The position numbers were made by a program, and so were the translations under genes. The notes under the pieces were generated by a model, which did not search any database, was not told the origin of the DNA, and worked only from the letters and a program-made list of their open reading frames with translations. Positions 47,598 through 56,701 of a stretch of DNA of 64,000 nt are shown piece after piece. The stretch comes from Podocnemis expansa (taxonomy: Eukaryota; Chordata; Testudines; Podocnemididae), in assembly GCA_007922195.1 (NCBI GenBank), contig ML681992.1, forward strand, positions 37,248,732-37,312,731. Reading direction: 5' to 3'. Positions within the stretch are counted from its first letter, which is position 1. Each line of letters starts with the position of its first letter.

Positions 47598-47676
47598 TGA
47601 GAATGCATCACAAAAGGGTTGAATTTGGATTTGCACTGTTGCAGCTTTAAACATGTTTCAAAGATTTTACAAAATG

Positions 47677-47970
47677 TCAGGTACTTGATACCTTTCTTAT
47701 CCTAGACAGTGCATCTGCAATTAGGTTTTCTTTCTCCTTAATATGGACTATATCCATCTCATACTCTTGGAGGGCCAGACTCTGTTGGAGTAGCCTAGAG
47801 TTGGTCCCCTTTGCCTTGTTCAGCCACACCAAAGGGGCATGGTCAGTTAATACTTGGAACCTTCTGTTGTACAAATATGGCCTGAGCTGTTTAACTGCTC
47901 ATACGGTAGCAAAACACTGTTTTTCGATAGTTGCATAATTCTGCTCAGCAGGAGTCAATTTTTTGCTTAA
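47677..47970 (-). pseudogene. Gypsy RNase H domain, C-terminal part
   Basis: It continues from the reverse transcriptase, whose frame ends with FQLCTDASNIGLGAVL, the first RNase H motif. The open piece at 47874-47677 reads FQVLTDHAPLVWLNKAKG, then RLLQQSLALQEYEMDIVHIK and NLIADALSR, the standard end of Gypsy RNase H. RNase H removes the RNA template during reverse transcription. Two in-frame stops lie between the two parts (about 47967 and 47900). Confidence 0.85.
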
Positions 47971-49281
47971 CTATGTGATGGGATGCCTTCTCCCATCCTC
48001 CATTTCTTGCGTTAGGACCGCCCCCAGCCCAATGTTGGAAGCATCTGTGCATAGCTGAAATGATTTGTCAAAGTCCAGGCTGGCCAGGATAGGCTTTCCG
48101 GACAGGGCCTCTTTGATGCTTTGGAAAGCCCTTTTGCATGCTTCCATCCACATTACCTTGTCTGAGCTTGCTTTCTTTGTAAGGTCAGTTATTGCAGCAA
48201 CAATATCACTGAACCCCTTTATAAACCTCCTGTAGTAACTGGCCAAACCAATAAATGATTGGACTGGCTTCTTTGTTCTTGGAGCATGCCAGCACTTTAC
48301 TATTTTCGAAGGCTCAGGGCGAATCACTCCATTGCCTACTCTGTGCCCCAAATAAGTCACCTCAGAGGCCCTCATCTTGTGTTTGGAGACCTTGACAGTT
48401 AAATTTGCCCCTTTAAGCCTATGCAACACTGTTTCCACGTGGTTTATGTGGTCCTGCCAGGAGCCACTGAAGATGACCAGATCATCTATGTAAGCTTTGG
48501 CAAACGATTCTAGGCTCCTCAAAACTTCATTTATAAGTCTCATAAATGTGGCTCCCACATTCCTTAGCCCAAAAGGAAGGACTTTAAACTTACACAGGCC
48601 AGATTCCAGATTATAAAAGCAGATTTTTTCCTGCACTTCTGCATCCAAAGGGATCTGCCAGTACCCTCGTGTCAGATCCATCATGCTTATGAACTTTGCC
48701 CCCCCCCCCCCCAGCGTGTCCAGCAGATCATATACCCTGGGCATAGGATATGTATCTGGCTGTGTGATAGCATTCAGCTTCCTATAATCCACACAAAACC
48801 TCATAGTCTTATCCATTTTGGGCACCATAACAATAGGGGATGCCCAAGGGCTTGTAGACCTAGTGATTACTTGCATGGCTAGCATGCTTTCCATTTCCTC
48901 CTGTATTTGCTTCTGCATCTCACCCTTTGCCCTGTATGCCCTGCTGGGTGCAGGGCGAGGTCCTATCATCTGGATGGAGTGAGTTAGGATGTTTGCCAGT
49001 CTGGGCTGGTTGGAAAAGTTCTGTTTGTGACATCTCAGTAAATCTAGCATTTTGTTTCTCTGGGTGGGCATCAAATCCTCCCACATTCCAATGGCCTCTA
49101 GCGGGGATTCTTCTCTGCTCTCTGCAGTCATGTCTACCAAATGCATAGACCAGCTGTCCTGCTCTGCACAGCAAATCATATTCACAGCCACTCCTCGCTC
49201 TTGGTAGGCCTTCAGTCTATTTATATGTACCATCTGCCAATTCTCTCTGCCATGGGGCCTCTTCATTATAGGTGACTTCAT
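47971..49281 (-). pseudogene. Gypsy reverse transcriptase
   Basis: This 436-codon frame begins in the tail of the integrase (WQMVHINRLKAYQERG, about residues 16-31), passes an approximately 80-residue linker, and enters the RT: PSRAYRAKGEMQKQIQEEME, STSPWASPIVMVPKMD, FCVDYRKLNAITQPD, MMDLTRGYWQIPL, LPFGLRNVGATFMRLINEV, AYIDDLVIFS and VTYLGHRVG. The YIDD catalytic box and the Asp of MMDLTRGYWQ are intact. The thumb and connection run to RNase H (FQLCTDASNIGLGAVL near the end). A run of glycines in LLDTLGGGGAKF comes from an expanded C tract at 48702-48713. It is translated as part of a polyprotein with integrase in front; the frame changes near 49260-49280. Confidence 0.92.
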
Positions 49282-49552
49282 TAACTCTCTCCACTACCTC
49301 GTAAGGTCCGTTCCATCTATCTTGCATCTTATTCCTCCTTACAAGGTCCAGCACTAGTACTATATCTCCAATTTCAAACAACCTTTCCTCTGCCTGCTTA
49401 TCATACCAGGCCTTCTGAGCTTCCTGGCTTCCCTTAAGGTTTTTCTGGACCAGCTCCATCATGTCCTGCAACCTGTCTCTAAACTGTGACACATATTTCC
49501 CTATTGGCTGCACTGTTACTTCTATGTTACCTTCCCAGGAATCTTGAATCAA
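49217..49552 (-). pseudogene. Gypsy integrase C-terminal domain
   Basis: The 111-codon frame has a coiled, charged stretch (FRDRLQDMMELVQKNLKGSQ), then WYDKQAEERLFEIGDIVLVL and DRWNGPYEVVERVNEVTY. GPY with hydrophobic surroundings is the GPY/F module at the C terminus of Gypsy integrases, which helps bind DNA. The coding continues in another frame as HINRLKAY at the start of the reverse transcriptase frame, so integrase runs directly into reverse transcriptase with only a frameshift between. Confidence 0.88.
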
Positions 49553-49635
49553 ATCCAGGGTCCCCTCACCTGCCTTCCATAAAGCAGGTCAAATGGAGTG
49601 AATCCCGTAGATTCCTGGGGTACACTCCTGTGTGC

Positions 49636-50145
49636 TTACAGCAAAAAGGGTAGCAAGACATCCCAGTCGTTCTGGCATCTGTCCACGTACATCCTCAGCA
49701 TGGACTTTAATGTCCGATTAAATCTCTGTACCAAACCATTTGTCTCGGGGTGATACAGGGCAGCCTTCAGATGCCTCACCCCACACGTTTCCCAAAGCTG
49801 TTTAACTACAGCAGACATAAAGTTGGCACCCCATCTGATAAGATTTCCCTTGGGAAACCCACTCTGCAAAATATGGTACACAAGGCTGTAGCCACTGTCT
49901 GTCTCCACATTAGATAAGGCCACTACCTCCAGGTACCTGGTGACAAAGTCTACCAGTACCAGAATATATCTTTTCCCATTCCTAGATGGCTTAGGGAGTG
50001 GCCCCACAATGTCCAGAGATGCCCTGGAAAATGCCTCCCCAATGACAGAGAGAGGCTGTAGGGGTGCCTTCTTGGGATCTTTCACACTCTTGGGCTTCTG
50101 ACACAAATCACAACTCCTTAAATAATCTCTCACCACGTTATACAT
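49636..50145 (-). pseudogene. Gypsy integrase, zinc-binding end and catalytic core
   Basis: The frame opens with the CysxxCys of the HHCC zinc domain (RSCDLCQKPK, residues 10-19); the two histidines lie on the other side of the Harbinger insertion (about 54506-54532). The catalytic core follows: ASLDIVGPLPKPSRNGKRYILV with the first Asp, VDFVTRYLEVVAL, GNLIRWGANFMS and HPETNGLVQRFNRTLKS. Where Gypsy integrases have the second Asp (normally before GANFMS) this copy has lost it in a small deletion, and the Glu of the ERFN motif is Gln. Two of the three catalytic residues are therefore gone. It would join retrotransposon DNA to the genome; this copy cannot. Confidence 0.9.
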
Positions 50146-50254
50146 GCAAGGCCAAAAGAAGTTTCACTTCAGTCTCTCATAGGCTATGTTCACACACAGG
50201 GGGTTATTTCGATACAAGTTGTTTCGATACAAGTTGTATCAAAGGGTACGTCCA

Positions 50255-50545
50255 CACACACTTCTTATTTCGAAACAACAGGGGCTGTTTCGAAATAAGA
50301 AGTGCCATGGCCGCATGACGCACAGCCATTTCAAAACAAGCAAACCGCTTGTTTTGAAATGGCCACTGTTGTTTCGAAACGGCTTAAACCTGGTTTCGTT
50401 TTGAAACAACGTTGTTTCGAAACAACGCCAGCGGGACATGCTGTTTCATAACAACGGTTGCTTCAAAACGAGTTGTTTCAAAACAACCGTTTTACTGGCC
50501 GTGTTATTTCAAAACAACAGTTGTTTCGAAATAACCAGTTGACCT
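50255..50545. promoter_or_regulatory. Subterminal TTTCGAAA palindrome array
   Basis: At least ten copies of TTTCGAAA or one-mismatch forms (TTTCAAAA, TTTTGAAA, TTTCATAA) lie within 290 bp of the left end of Harbinger 2. The same motif is clustered at the right end and at both ends of Harbinger 1 and the MITEs. Known Harbinger Myb-like partners bind subterminal DNA, so these are candidate binding sites (inference). The upstream region must also act as promoter for the Myb gene. Confidence 0.55.
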
Positions 50546-50634
50546 TCCTCCCAGGGTGCACAGCGGCCTGGGGGAAGGCCCTGCCTTGGTGTGCCTGTGA
50601 GGGTGCGTGCCAGACAGGGCTATAGCAGGCAGCC

Positions 50635-52447
50635 ATGTCGCAGCAGCCACACCCCTCAGCTACAGGACGCCGGAGGGCCCCTGTCTGGACCCAGGAGAAC
50701 ATTACTTGCCTCCTGGGCATCTGGCAGCAGCCAGACATTCTACAAAGGTTCCAGGCCAGCCACCGGAACTGCGATATCTACAGCGACATTGTGGATGCGA
50801 TGTTGCAAAAAGGGCACCCCCGCACAACCGAGCAGGTGCGGAGTAAGGTGAAGTCACTCCACCAGGAGTACGCCCACAGCCGGGATGCCCGGGCGCTGCA
50901 GGGGCCTGGCAGCCAGGCCACATGCCCCTATTTTGAGGCCCTGGATGCATTCCTGGGCACAAAGCCCAGTGGTCTCCCTGCTGCAGCTGTGGACAGCTCA
51001 GGGGGGCATCAGAGCCCCTCGTCAGGCCCGGAGGCAGCCGGGTCCGACGTCTCTGTTGGGGGGCCTCCACTGCACCACCACCAGTGGCAGAGGCCAGCCC
51101 CACCACCCCGGAGCTGTTCATGGCCATGGAGGCGGGGAGCAGCACAGAGGACCAGGGGCCCGCCACTGCCCCAGCCTCCAAATCGGACCCCGGGACATCT
51201 TGGCGGACCCCTGGAGTCCCCGTGGGTAAGTATGCCCCCCCCCACGGAGGCACACAGGGCTGGGCCTGTCCAGCAGGTCCCAGGACAGGAGGAGGCCAGG
51301 GCCGGGCACCAGGGCAGGTAGGGCCCAGGGTTGGTGAGTGCAGAGGGGCCCACCTGGCCATGGGTCCCACAGACACAGGTGGCACTGGGGTCACAGGCCC
51401 CTGTGTGCCAGGGGGTGGTGACCAGGGACTGGCTGGGAAAGATGCAGCAGCATCTTGGGTGGGGTGGAGAGCAGGCAGGGCACACCACTGGCAAGTGGCC
51501 TTGGGAGACCCCCAAGTGCAGGGTGTGGCTGGGTCCAGTTCACCCTCGTGGGCACCACGAGCATGTGTGCCTCCAGGGTACGGTTCCCAGATGTCTGGCA
51601 AAAGGAGAACATGGTCTCCTTTTCCCTGCTCTGTTCTTCTTTTTATCCTCACATTCGCTGTCTGGCAGGCAGTTCAAAATACAGGGGTTTGTCAGGCTTT
51701 TTCCTAGAGGGGTTGAAGGATCCTGGATTGCCAGAGAATACTAATTTATATGGGAAATTGTTCCAGGGTGCCTTAAACCCTGATGACTACCCCAGCCAGA
51801 CAACCGTCTTGCCCAGGGTCCTCCAATGTCCTCCGTTGGGTACTGTCCCGGCCTCCTTCCGAGGCTTTGGGGGCCAGGAGCCCTACCCCAGGGTAATGTC
51901 CCATGGGATCCTGGGACCTGCTGACAGTCAGGGCAGAGGTGTGTGCTGCAGACAGGTGCACACAGACAGAACCAGCAGGCGGCAGAGGCCAACTGTGTTT
52001 TTTACTTCCCTGCAGCACGTCGCAGAGCTCCTCCCCGGGGGCCACCACCCACACCCGGACCCCAACGCCCAAACCAGGACACCCCGGCGACGGCGGAGGG
52101 CCCCCCGGACCTGCAGCAAGCTCCTGGAGAGCCTGGAGGGGCTGGGCCAGGACATGCATGCTGCCACCCAGGCCTGACGGCGGGAGCAGGTGCAGCGGCA
52201 GGCGGCTGGGCTCTGTGCCCTGGAGCACCTCGCGGGCGCCGAGGACAGGGCTGCAAGGGCGCTGGAGCGCCTGGCAGCAGAGCTGCCAGCCACCATTGTG
52301 GAGCAGGCCACAGCCATCCGGCAGGCCATGCCTAACCTCCCCTCTGCCCCCTGGACTTCTTCACCCCTGTCCCCTCCCAAGTTGATGCTCCCTCCCCCGG
52401 ACCCCCGCACATTGCCCCATCCCATATCGCCCCCATCCCTTCCCTGA
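50635..52447 (+). pseudogene. Harbinger Myb/SANT-like DNA-binding protein, copy 2
   Basis: The start at 50635 (MSQQPHPSATG) gives a short leader and a trihelix Myb/SANT domain at about residues 16-85: VWTQENITCLLGIWQQPDIL, then HRNCDIYSDIVDAML and RTTEQVRSKVKSLHQEYAH. The same tryptophan, IW and QVRSKVK..YxxxY pattern is seen in copy 1. The frame shifts near a G run at about 51060; the other frame continues ELFMAMEAGSSTEDQG to a donor GTAAGT at 51226. The acceptor TTCCCTGCAG ends at 52015, a 790-bp intron. Exon 2 has a basic patch (RRRRRAPRT), LLESLEGLGQDM, one in-frame TGA at 52175, then a probable helix (LERLAAELPATIVEQATAI) and the stop at 52445. AATAAA follows at 52453. Partner of the transposase; needs a frameshift and a stop to be ignored. 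Confidence 0.8.
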
Positions 52448-52452
52448 TTGTT

Positions 52453-52496
52453 AATAAATCTCTTGAAAGTTATTCGTGGTTGTCTGTGTTTTTATT
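52453..52496. terminator. Facing polyadenylation signals of the two Harbinger genes
   Basis: AATAAA on + (52453-52458) ends the Myb gene; TTTATT on + (52491-52496), that is AATAAA on -, ends the transposase gene. They face each other 38 bp apart start to start. Harbinger 1 keeps the same arrangement (19832-19837 and 19871-19876, 39 bp). Cleavage 10-30 bp downstream would make the two mRNAs overlap slightly. Confidence 0.7.
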
Positions 52497-52641
52497 GGGG
52501 GGGGGGTTGGCAGTGCGGGTGGATGGGTGCAGGCTGGCTGTGGGTGGACGGGGGAGATGGTGTTGTGGTGCAGGGCAGGCCTGGCCCTCAGTGTTCCTCT
52601 GCGGCGAAGGCGAGCCAGAGGGCATCGCGGATGGCGAGGGC

Positions 52642-53776
52642 TCACACATATGGCTGCTCCCAAGTCGGCCGGGATCTTGGCTGTTCATAGTCCCTGGCAA
52701 GTCCTTGCACCTCAGCCTCCCATGCGAGTGGGATGGGTTCCCCCTGCTGCTCGCAGAAATTGTGTAGCACTGCACATGCCGCGATTACTTGTGGCAGGCT
52801 CCACTCCGCGAGGTGGAGGCGGGTTAGCAGGCACCTCCACCGGGCCTTGAGGTATCTGAATGCCCGCTCGACCACCTGTCAACAGCGGACCAGGTGGCGG
52901 TTGAACAGCTGCTGGCTGGGCGTCGAGTGGCCCAGCGTACGGGTGCATTAGCCAGGGCCGCAGGGGGTAGGCTGCGTCCGCCACTGTGAGGACGGGCACC
53001 TCTACTTCCCCAAGGTGGATGGTGTGAGGGGGGAAGTGGGTGCCTGCCTCCATGCCCCAGTACAGGGCGGAGTTGTGGAGGACCCTGGAGTCATGGGCCC
53101 TCCCTGGCCATCCCATGTAGCAGTCTTGGAACAGGCCCCAGTGGTCCACAAGGGCCTGCATAATCACCAAATGATAGCCCTTTCGGTTCCGGTACACTGC
53201 AGCCCTGTGCTCTGGGGTGCGCACAGGGATGTGTGTGCTGTCCAAGATCCCAGCACAGTTCGGAAAGCCAAGGGTGGCCATCCCGGGCATGGTGTCTTGC
53301 AGGTCCCCACATCTCACCAGGCGCCATAGGAGGACACGATTGATGGGCCTGGTGACCTCGAGGAGGATGGTGCCAGTGGTGGACCTCCCAACGCCAAACA
53401 GATGTGCCACTGCCCTGTGGGACTCCAGAGTGGCCATCTTCCACAGGGCGATGGCCACTCGTTTGTCCACTGGGACGGTGGGCCTCATGGGGGTGTCCCT
53501 GTGGTGCAGGTGCAGGGCGAGTTCGCCCACCAGGCGGGTGAAGCTGGTCCTGCTCATACGGAAGTTCTGGCGCCAGAGGTCGTCGCCCCGGGTGCGCAGA
53601 ACGACCCTCTCCCACCAGTCGGTGCTGGTCTCCTGCGCCCAGATGCGGCGAGGCACGGGGAGGGGCAGGGGCAGTAGCTCAGCCCTGTAGATGAGCTGCA
53701 TGTATTCCTCAGGCAGAGGCCAGTCATCCTCAGGGTCTGCAAACAGAGTCTCCCACAAGTGCCGGAGACCCTGCAT
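52642..53776 (-). pseudogene. HARBI1-type DDE transposase, Harbinger 2
   Basis: The open frame extends upstream to 54022, but its first approximately 80 residues fall in the terminal and leader DNA; MQGLRHLWETLF at 53776 is the likelier start. Counting from 54022, WWERVVLRTRGDDLWRQNFR (136-155) and KRVAIALWKMATLESH (187-202) form the helical N-terminal part. The catalytic motifs are GILDSTHIPV (Asp261), GWPGRAHDSRVL (Asp311), VADAAYPLRPWLMHPY (345-361) and, after a frameshift near 52935 and a TGA just before it, VERAFRYLKARWRCL (catalytic Glu at 52867-52869). The C-terminal AACAVLHNFCE motif is also present. This is the DDE superfamily-4 nuclease that cuts and joins Harbinger DNA. All three acidic residues are kept, with two breaks. 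Confidence 0.9.
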
Positions 53777-54483
53777 GTGCGCCGAGGGGCTGGGTACTGC
53801 ACGGCACTGTCTAGGCAGCCGAGCAGAGTCCACTGCTTGCAGTGTGCTGCTAGCGTGAGTGGACAGGGAAGTGAGGTCAGGGCTGGCTTTTATGCGATTG
53901 GCTAGCAATGTGGCCGCCGATGTGGCCCGGGGAGATGGCCATGTTGCCACACCTCCCATGCTGCACTGCCCCTGGATCGAAATAGCAAGTCCACACTGTG
54001 GAAACACTATTTCGATTCCCATTTTTTGCTTTATTTCGAGGACACAGTTTTGTTATTTCGAAACAAGTTATTTCGAAATAACATGTTATTTCGAAACAAG
54101 TTATTTCAAAATAACTTGTTTCGAAACATGCCTGCCCTGTGTGAACATAGCCAAAATAACACCTTATTTCGAAATAAGTTAATTTGAATTAACAGTTTGT
54201 TCATTTGAATTAAGGAAAAAAGCAGGAATCGAAATAGCAAGTTCAGAAAACAGTTATTTCAAAACGAGTCACCATTGTTTCGAAACATGTTCTGACAGCA
54301 TTGTTTCAAAACAATGTTGTTTTGTCCCCTCATGGGATTTAAGTTGTTTCGAAACAATGGCGTTGTTTCGAAACAACGGAACCCATTGTTTCGAAACAAC
54401 AGTGTGTCGTGTGAACATGGCCTTTCTTATTTCGAAACAACCTCTGTTGTTTCAAAATAAGACTGCTGTGTGAACACACTCAT

Positions 54484-55440
54484 TAGTCTTTTCTATGCCC
54501 ATATGTCCTGCAAAAGGACTATCATGAGCCAGGTTCAACAGGTCACCTCTGTATCACTCAGGGACCACAAGCTGCTTGCTGTTCTACTGCACAGCTGCTT
54601 CTTTCCTTTAAAGGGTTCTCTGTACAGAAGACCTTCCTGCATGAAAAACCTCAGTGCCCCTTCCTCTGCTGGGGCTGAGTCTTGGGCAGCCTTTCTGGCC
54701 CTCTCCAAAGAAACATCCTCCTGCTGGGCCCTGACAACCTCCCTCTGCATTTCACCTGAACCTAGAGCTACCTTGGGACCATCTGACCCCACCTCAGCAG
54801 GCAATGTCTGAAAGGAGTTATCTTTCTGTTCCCTGCTTCTCACCAGGCCCTCTGCAACCTGACTACACCTTCCCTGAGACCGGGTTACTGCATTCACACC
54901 GCTGTCAGTGACCCCAACATCATTCTCATCATTCACGTCTGCCAGGAGGAGTTCTTGGGCTCCGACCACCATGTCTCCCTTAAATCCTTCCCATTCCAAA
55001 TGGATCTTGGCTGGGGGCACCTTTACACTATATTCTGATAGTGCCACCAAGTCCATGCTTTGGTCTCTCAAATAATCCTCCTCCTGGACTAATTCCTGCT
55101 TCACTAGGGTAATCTCTGAGGCCGTATCCCTCCACCCAGTACATAAAATACCATTGACTCTGGCACTCTTTATGAATTTTTCATTTCTCTTCCATACATC
55201 TGTCCTTACATAGTCGGTGAGGTAAACTCCCTCCCCCCCACACTGGGAACTACTAGCATTGCAGCATTCACCGCTGCAATATTTGGGTCCAACCCCAAGG
55301 TGGCATCAGCCACCAGCACCTGGCCTGTCTCCATATCCAGAGAGATTGCATTGGAAGGGAAAGCAAACTGAGGGGTTCCTGTCTCCTGGGCACTCCTATT
55401 TCCCCGATTGGGGCAGTTGAGTCTTATATGGCCTGCACTC
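54484..55440 (-). pseudogene. Gypsy aspartic protease and start of integrase
   Basis: On minus, after the gag zinc knuckle, a frame leads to DTAS followed by EITLVKQELV (DTAS at 55117-55128), an aspartic-protease active-site motif of the D-T-G/A-S type with the usual hydrophobic follow-up. The part VKVPPAKIHLEWEGFKGDMVVG and AQELLLADV resembles the second half of retroelement proteases. An acidic linker then leads to FFMQEGLLYREPFKGKKQL, typical of the integrase N terminus. Beyond a frame change and a stop, LAHDSPFAGHMGIEKT (about 54530-54485) supplies the two zinc-binding histidines just before the Harbinger insertion. The protease would cut the polyprotein. Confidence 0.75.
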
Positions 55441-55454
55441 CGACACAGATAGCA
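55413..55454 (-). pseudogene. Gag zinc knuckle
   Basis: The peptide CYLCRSAGHIRLNC fits CX2CX4HX4C exactly, the nucleic-acid-binding knuckle of retroviral and retrotransposon Gag proteins. It lies between the degenerate gag body and the protease. All four metal ligands are intact. Confidence 0.85.
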
Positions 55455-56556
55455 GGTAGATGGGTTTCCCCCTGGTGGAGAGGCCTTAGACTCTGAAGCA
55501 GTATAAGTCTTTTTAGCCAGTCAGGGGCTAATCCTATTCTTGGGCCCATCCTCCTTTCTAGACTGTGAGGGGCGAGGACTGCTTTTCCCTGGAGGCTTGT
55601 ACCTGTCCTGGTTCCTGTTCTGGATGAAATCATCAGCAATTTCAGCAGCCTCCAGAATGGTATTGGGTTCTTATCAAGCACAGCTGCCTTGATATAGTGG
55701 GGAGCTATTTCTAGAAGCTGCTACCTGGCAAACAAATCAACCATCTTGTCATAAATACCATGAGCCCGTACCCCCATGATCCATTTTTTCAAATACCCCA
55801 GTAGCTTGTGAGCCACTTCAGTATAGGCAACATTATCAGATCATTTATAATTTCTAAATTTTAACCGGTACGATTCAGGCATAATATTAAACCTTCGCAA
55901 TATAGTTTTTTTTTTTTTAACTTTCCATAATCTAATGCATCATTTAATTCCATAGCATTAAATACTTCTCTGGCCCTCTCCGATAGTCTGGTGAGGAGAA
56001 CAGGCATCCTCTTCTCATAAGGGATTTTATGGACCTCACACGGTCTTTCAAAGGTATACAGAAATCCCTCAATATCTTCATCATCTTTGAGAGTGGGACA
56101 GATTCTTTCTCACTCCTTAATGGAGGAAGTCGAGGAACTCTCAGGTGAATGCAGATCCTTCTTCCCGTCCTGGATCTGGAGTTGGATTGGGGCCAGCTCC
56201 ATTTGCCTTTGGCAGGATGCTGCCACCTCCTCCATTCGCCCTCGATGTGATGCTGCCTCTTCCTCCATTCGCCTTTGACGAGCTCTTTCTTCAGCTGCTT
56301 CTTCCAGCTCCTGCTTTTTTTTCAGTTCCCACAAGTGGAGCTCCGCCAGGCCTCTCTCCCTCTGAAAGTGTTGGTCCTTGCCTGGGTCTGGCTGCTCACT
56401 CTCTTTTGCACCATCTGCAGTTGAGCCTGAATCAAGCAGGGCTCCTGTTTTCTGATCATAGTCCAGAAGCAGATGTCTCAACTTCTGCTTTAAGACATTG
56501 CCCTTAATGGTTATTTCTCTTTCCTTACACAACTGCCTGAGCTTTCTTGCACTCAT
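55455..56556 (-). pseudogene. Gypsy gag, broken
   Basis: The start is the methionine at 56556 (MSARKLRQLCKEREI), the first open frame after the 5' LTR. Residues 1-35 resemble a small SAP-like helix pair (LCKEREITIKGNVLKQKLRHLL); residues 70-120 are a charged coiled coil (ELKKKQELEEAAEERARQRR with repeats EEEAASHRGRMEEVAASCQR). The first frame stops at 56110; a T run (55909-55919) and several stops break the remaining capsid part to the zinc knuckle. Gag would package the element's RNA. No membrane or signal sequence is seen. Confidence 0.7.
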
Positions 56557-56701
56557 ATGTTTATATGATTACTACTCACTCATTATGACCACTTTAACCT
56601 TCAAGTCTCTCAGTATCAAATATTAAAATTTAGAAACAGCATGGGGTCCTGATCCCACAACCCAAATGTTCTGGCTCTGTGGATCCTACTGACTATGCCA
56701 A

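Larger units (their letters stand above)
50244..54152. mobile_element. Harbinger transposon 2, two-gene, nearly complete
   Basis: It starts GGGTACGTCCACACACA; the complement of its end is GGCTATGTTCACACAGG. AAA flanks both sides (50241-50243, 54153-54155), a 3-bp target duplication. The subterminal regions (50255-50545 and 53965-54130) are packed with GTTTCGAAAC/TTATTTCGAAATAA motifs. Inside, a Myb/SANT-like gene on + and a HARBI1-type transposase on - end tail to tail. Only a few frame breaks separate it from an intact element. It lies inside a MITE inside the Gypsy element, so it is the youngest of the three. Confidence 0.9.
50181..54480. mobile_element. Harbinger MITE in the integrase gene, itself split by Harbinger 2
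   Basis: The outer ends are AGGCTATGTTCACACA and, as complement of the right end, AGTGTGTTCACACA. The trinucleotide CAT flanks both sides (50178-50180, 54481-54483), and the integrase frame on the two sides joins at that point, fixing the insertion site. Removing the inner element (50244-54152) leaves about 390 bp (50181-50243 plus 54156-54480) that closely resembles the intact MITE at 63252-63629, sharing TTATTTCGAAATAAGTTAA and TTTGAATTAACAGTTTG. Confidence 0.85.

Noticed and set aside
50702..51652. 316-codon frame on - opposite the Myb-like gene
   Set aside because: It is antisense to a recognisable domain and intron; the frame results from high GC content.
51455..52177. 240-codon frame on +
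   Set aside because: Its first part lies in the predicted intron; only the end (from 52016) is real exon 2.
56675..56701. Primer-binding site next to the 5' LTR
   Set aside because: Minus reads TTGGCATAGTCAG; the TGG is right, but I could not match a tRNA 3' end, so it is not listed as a feature.
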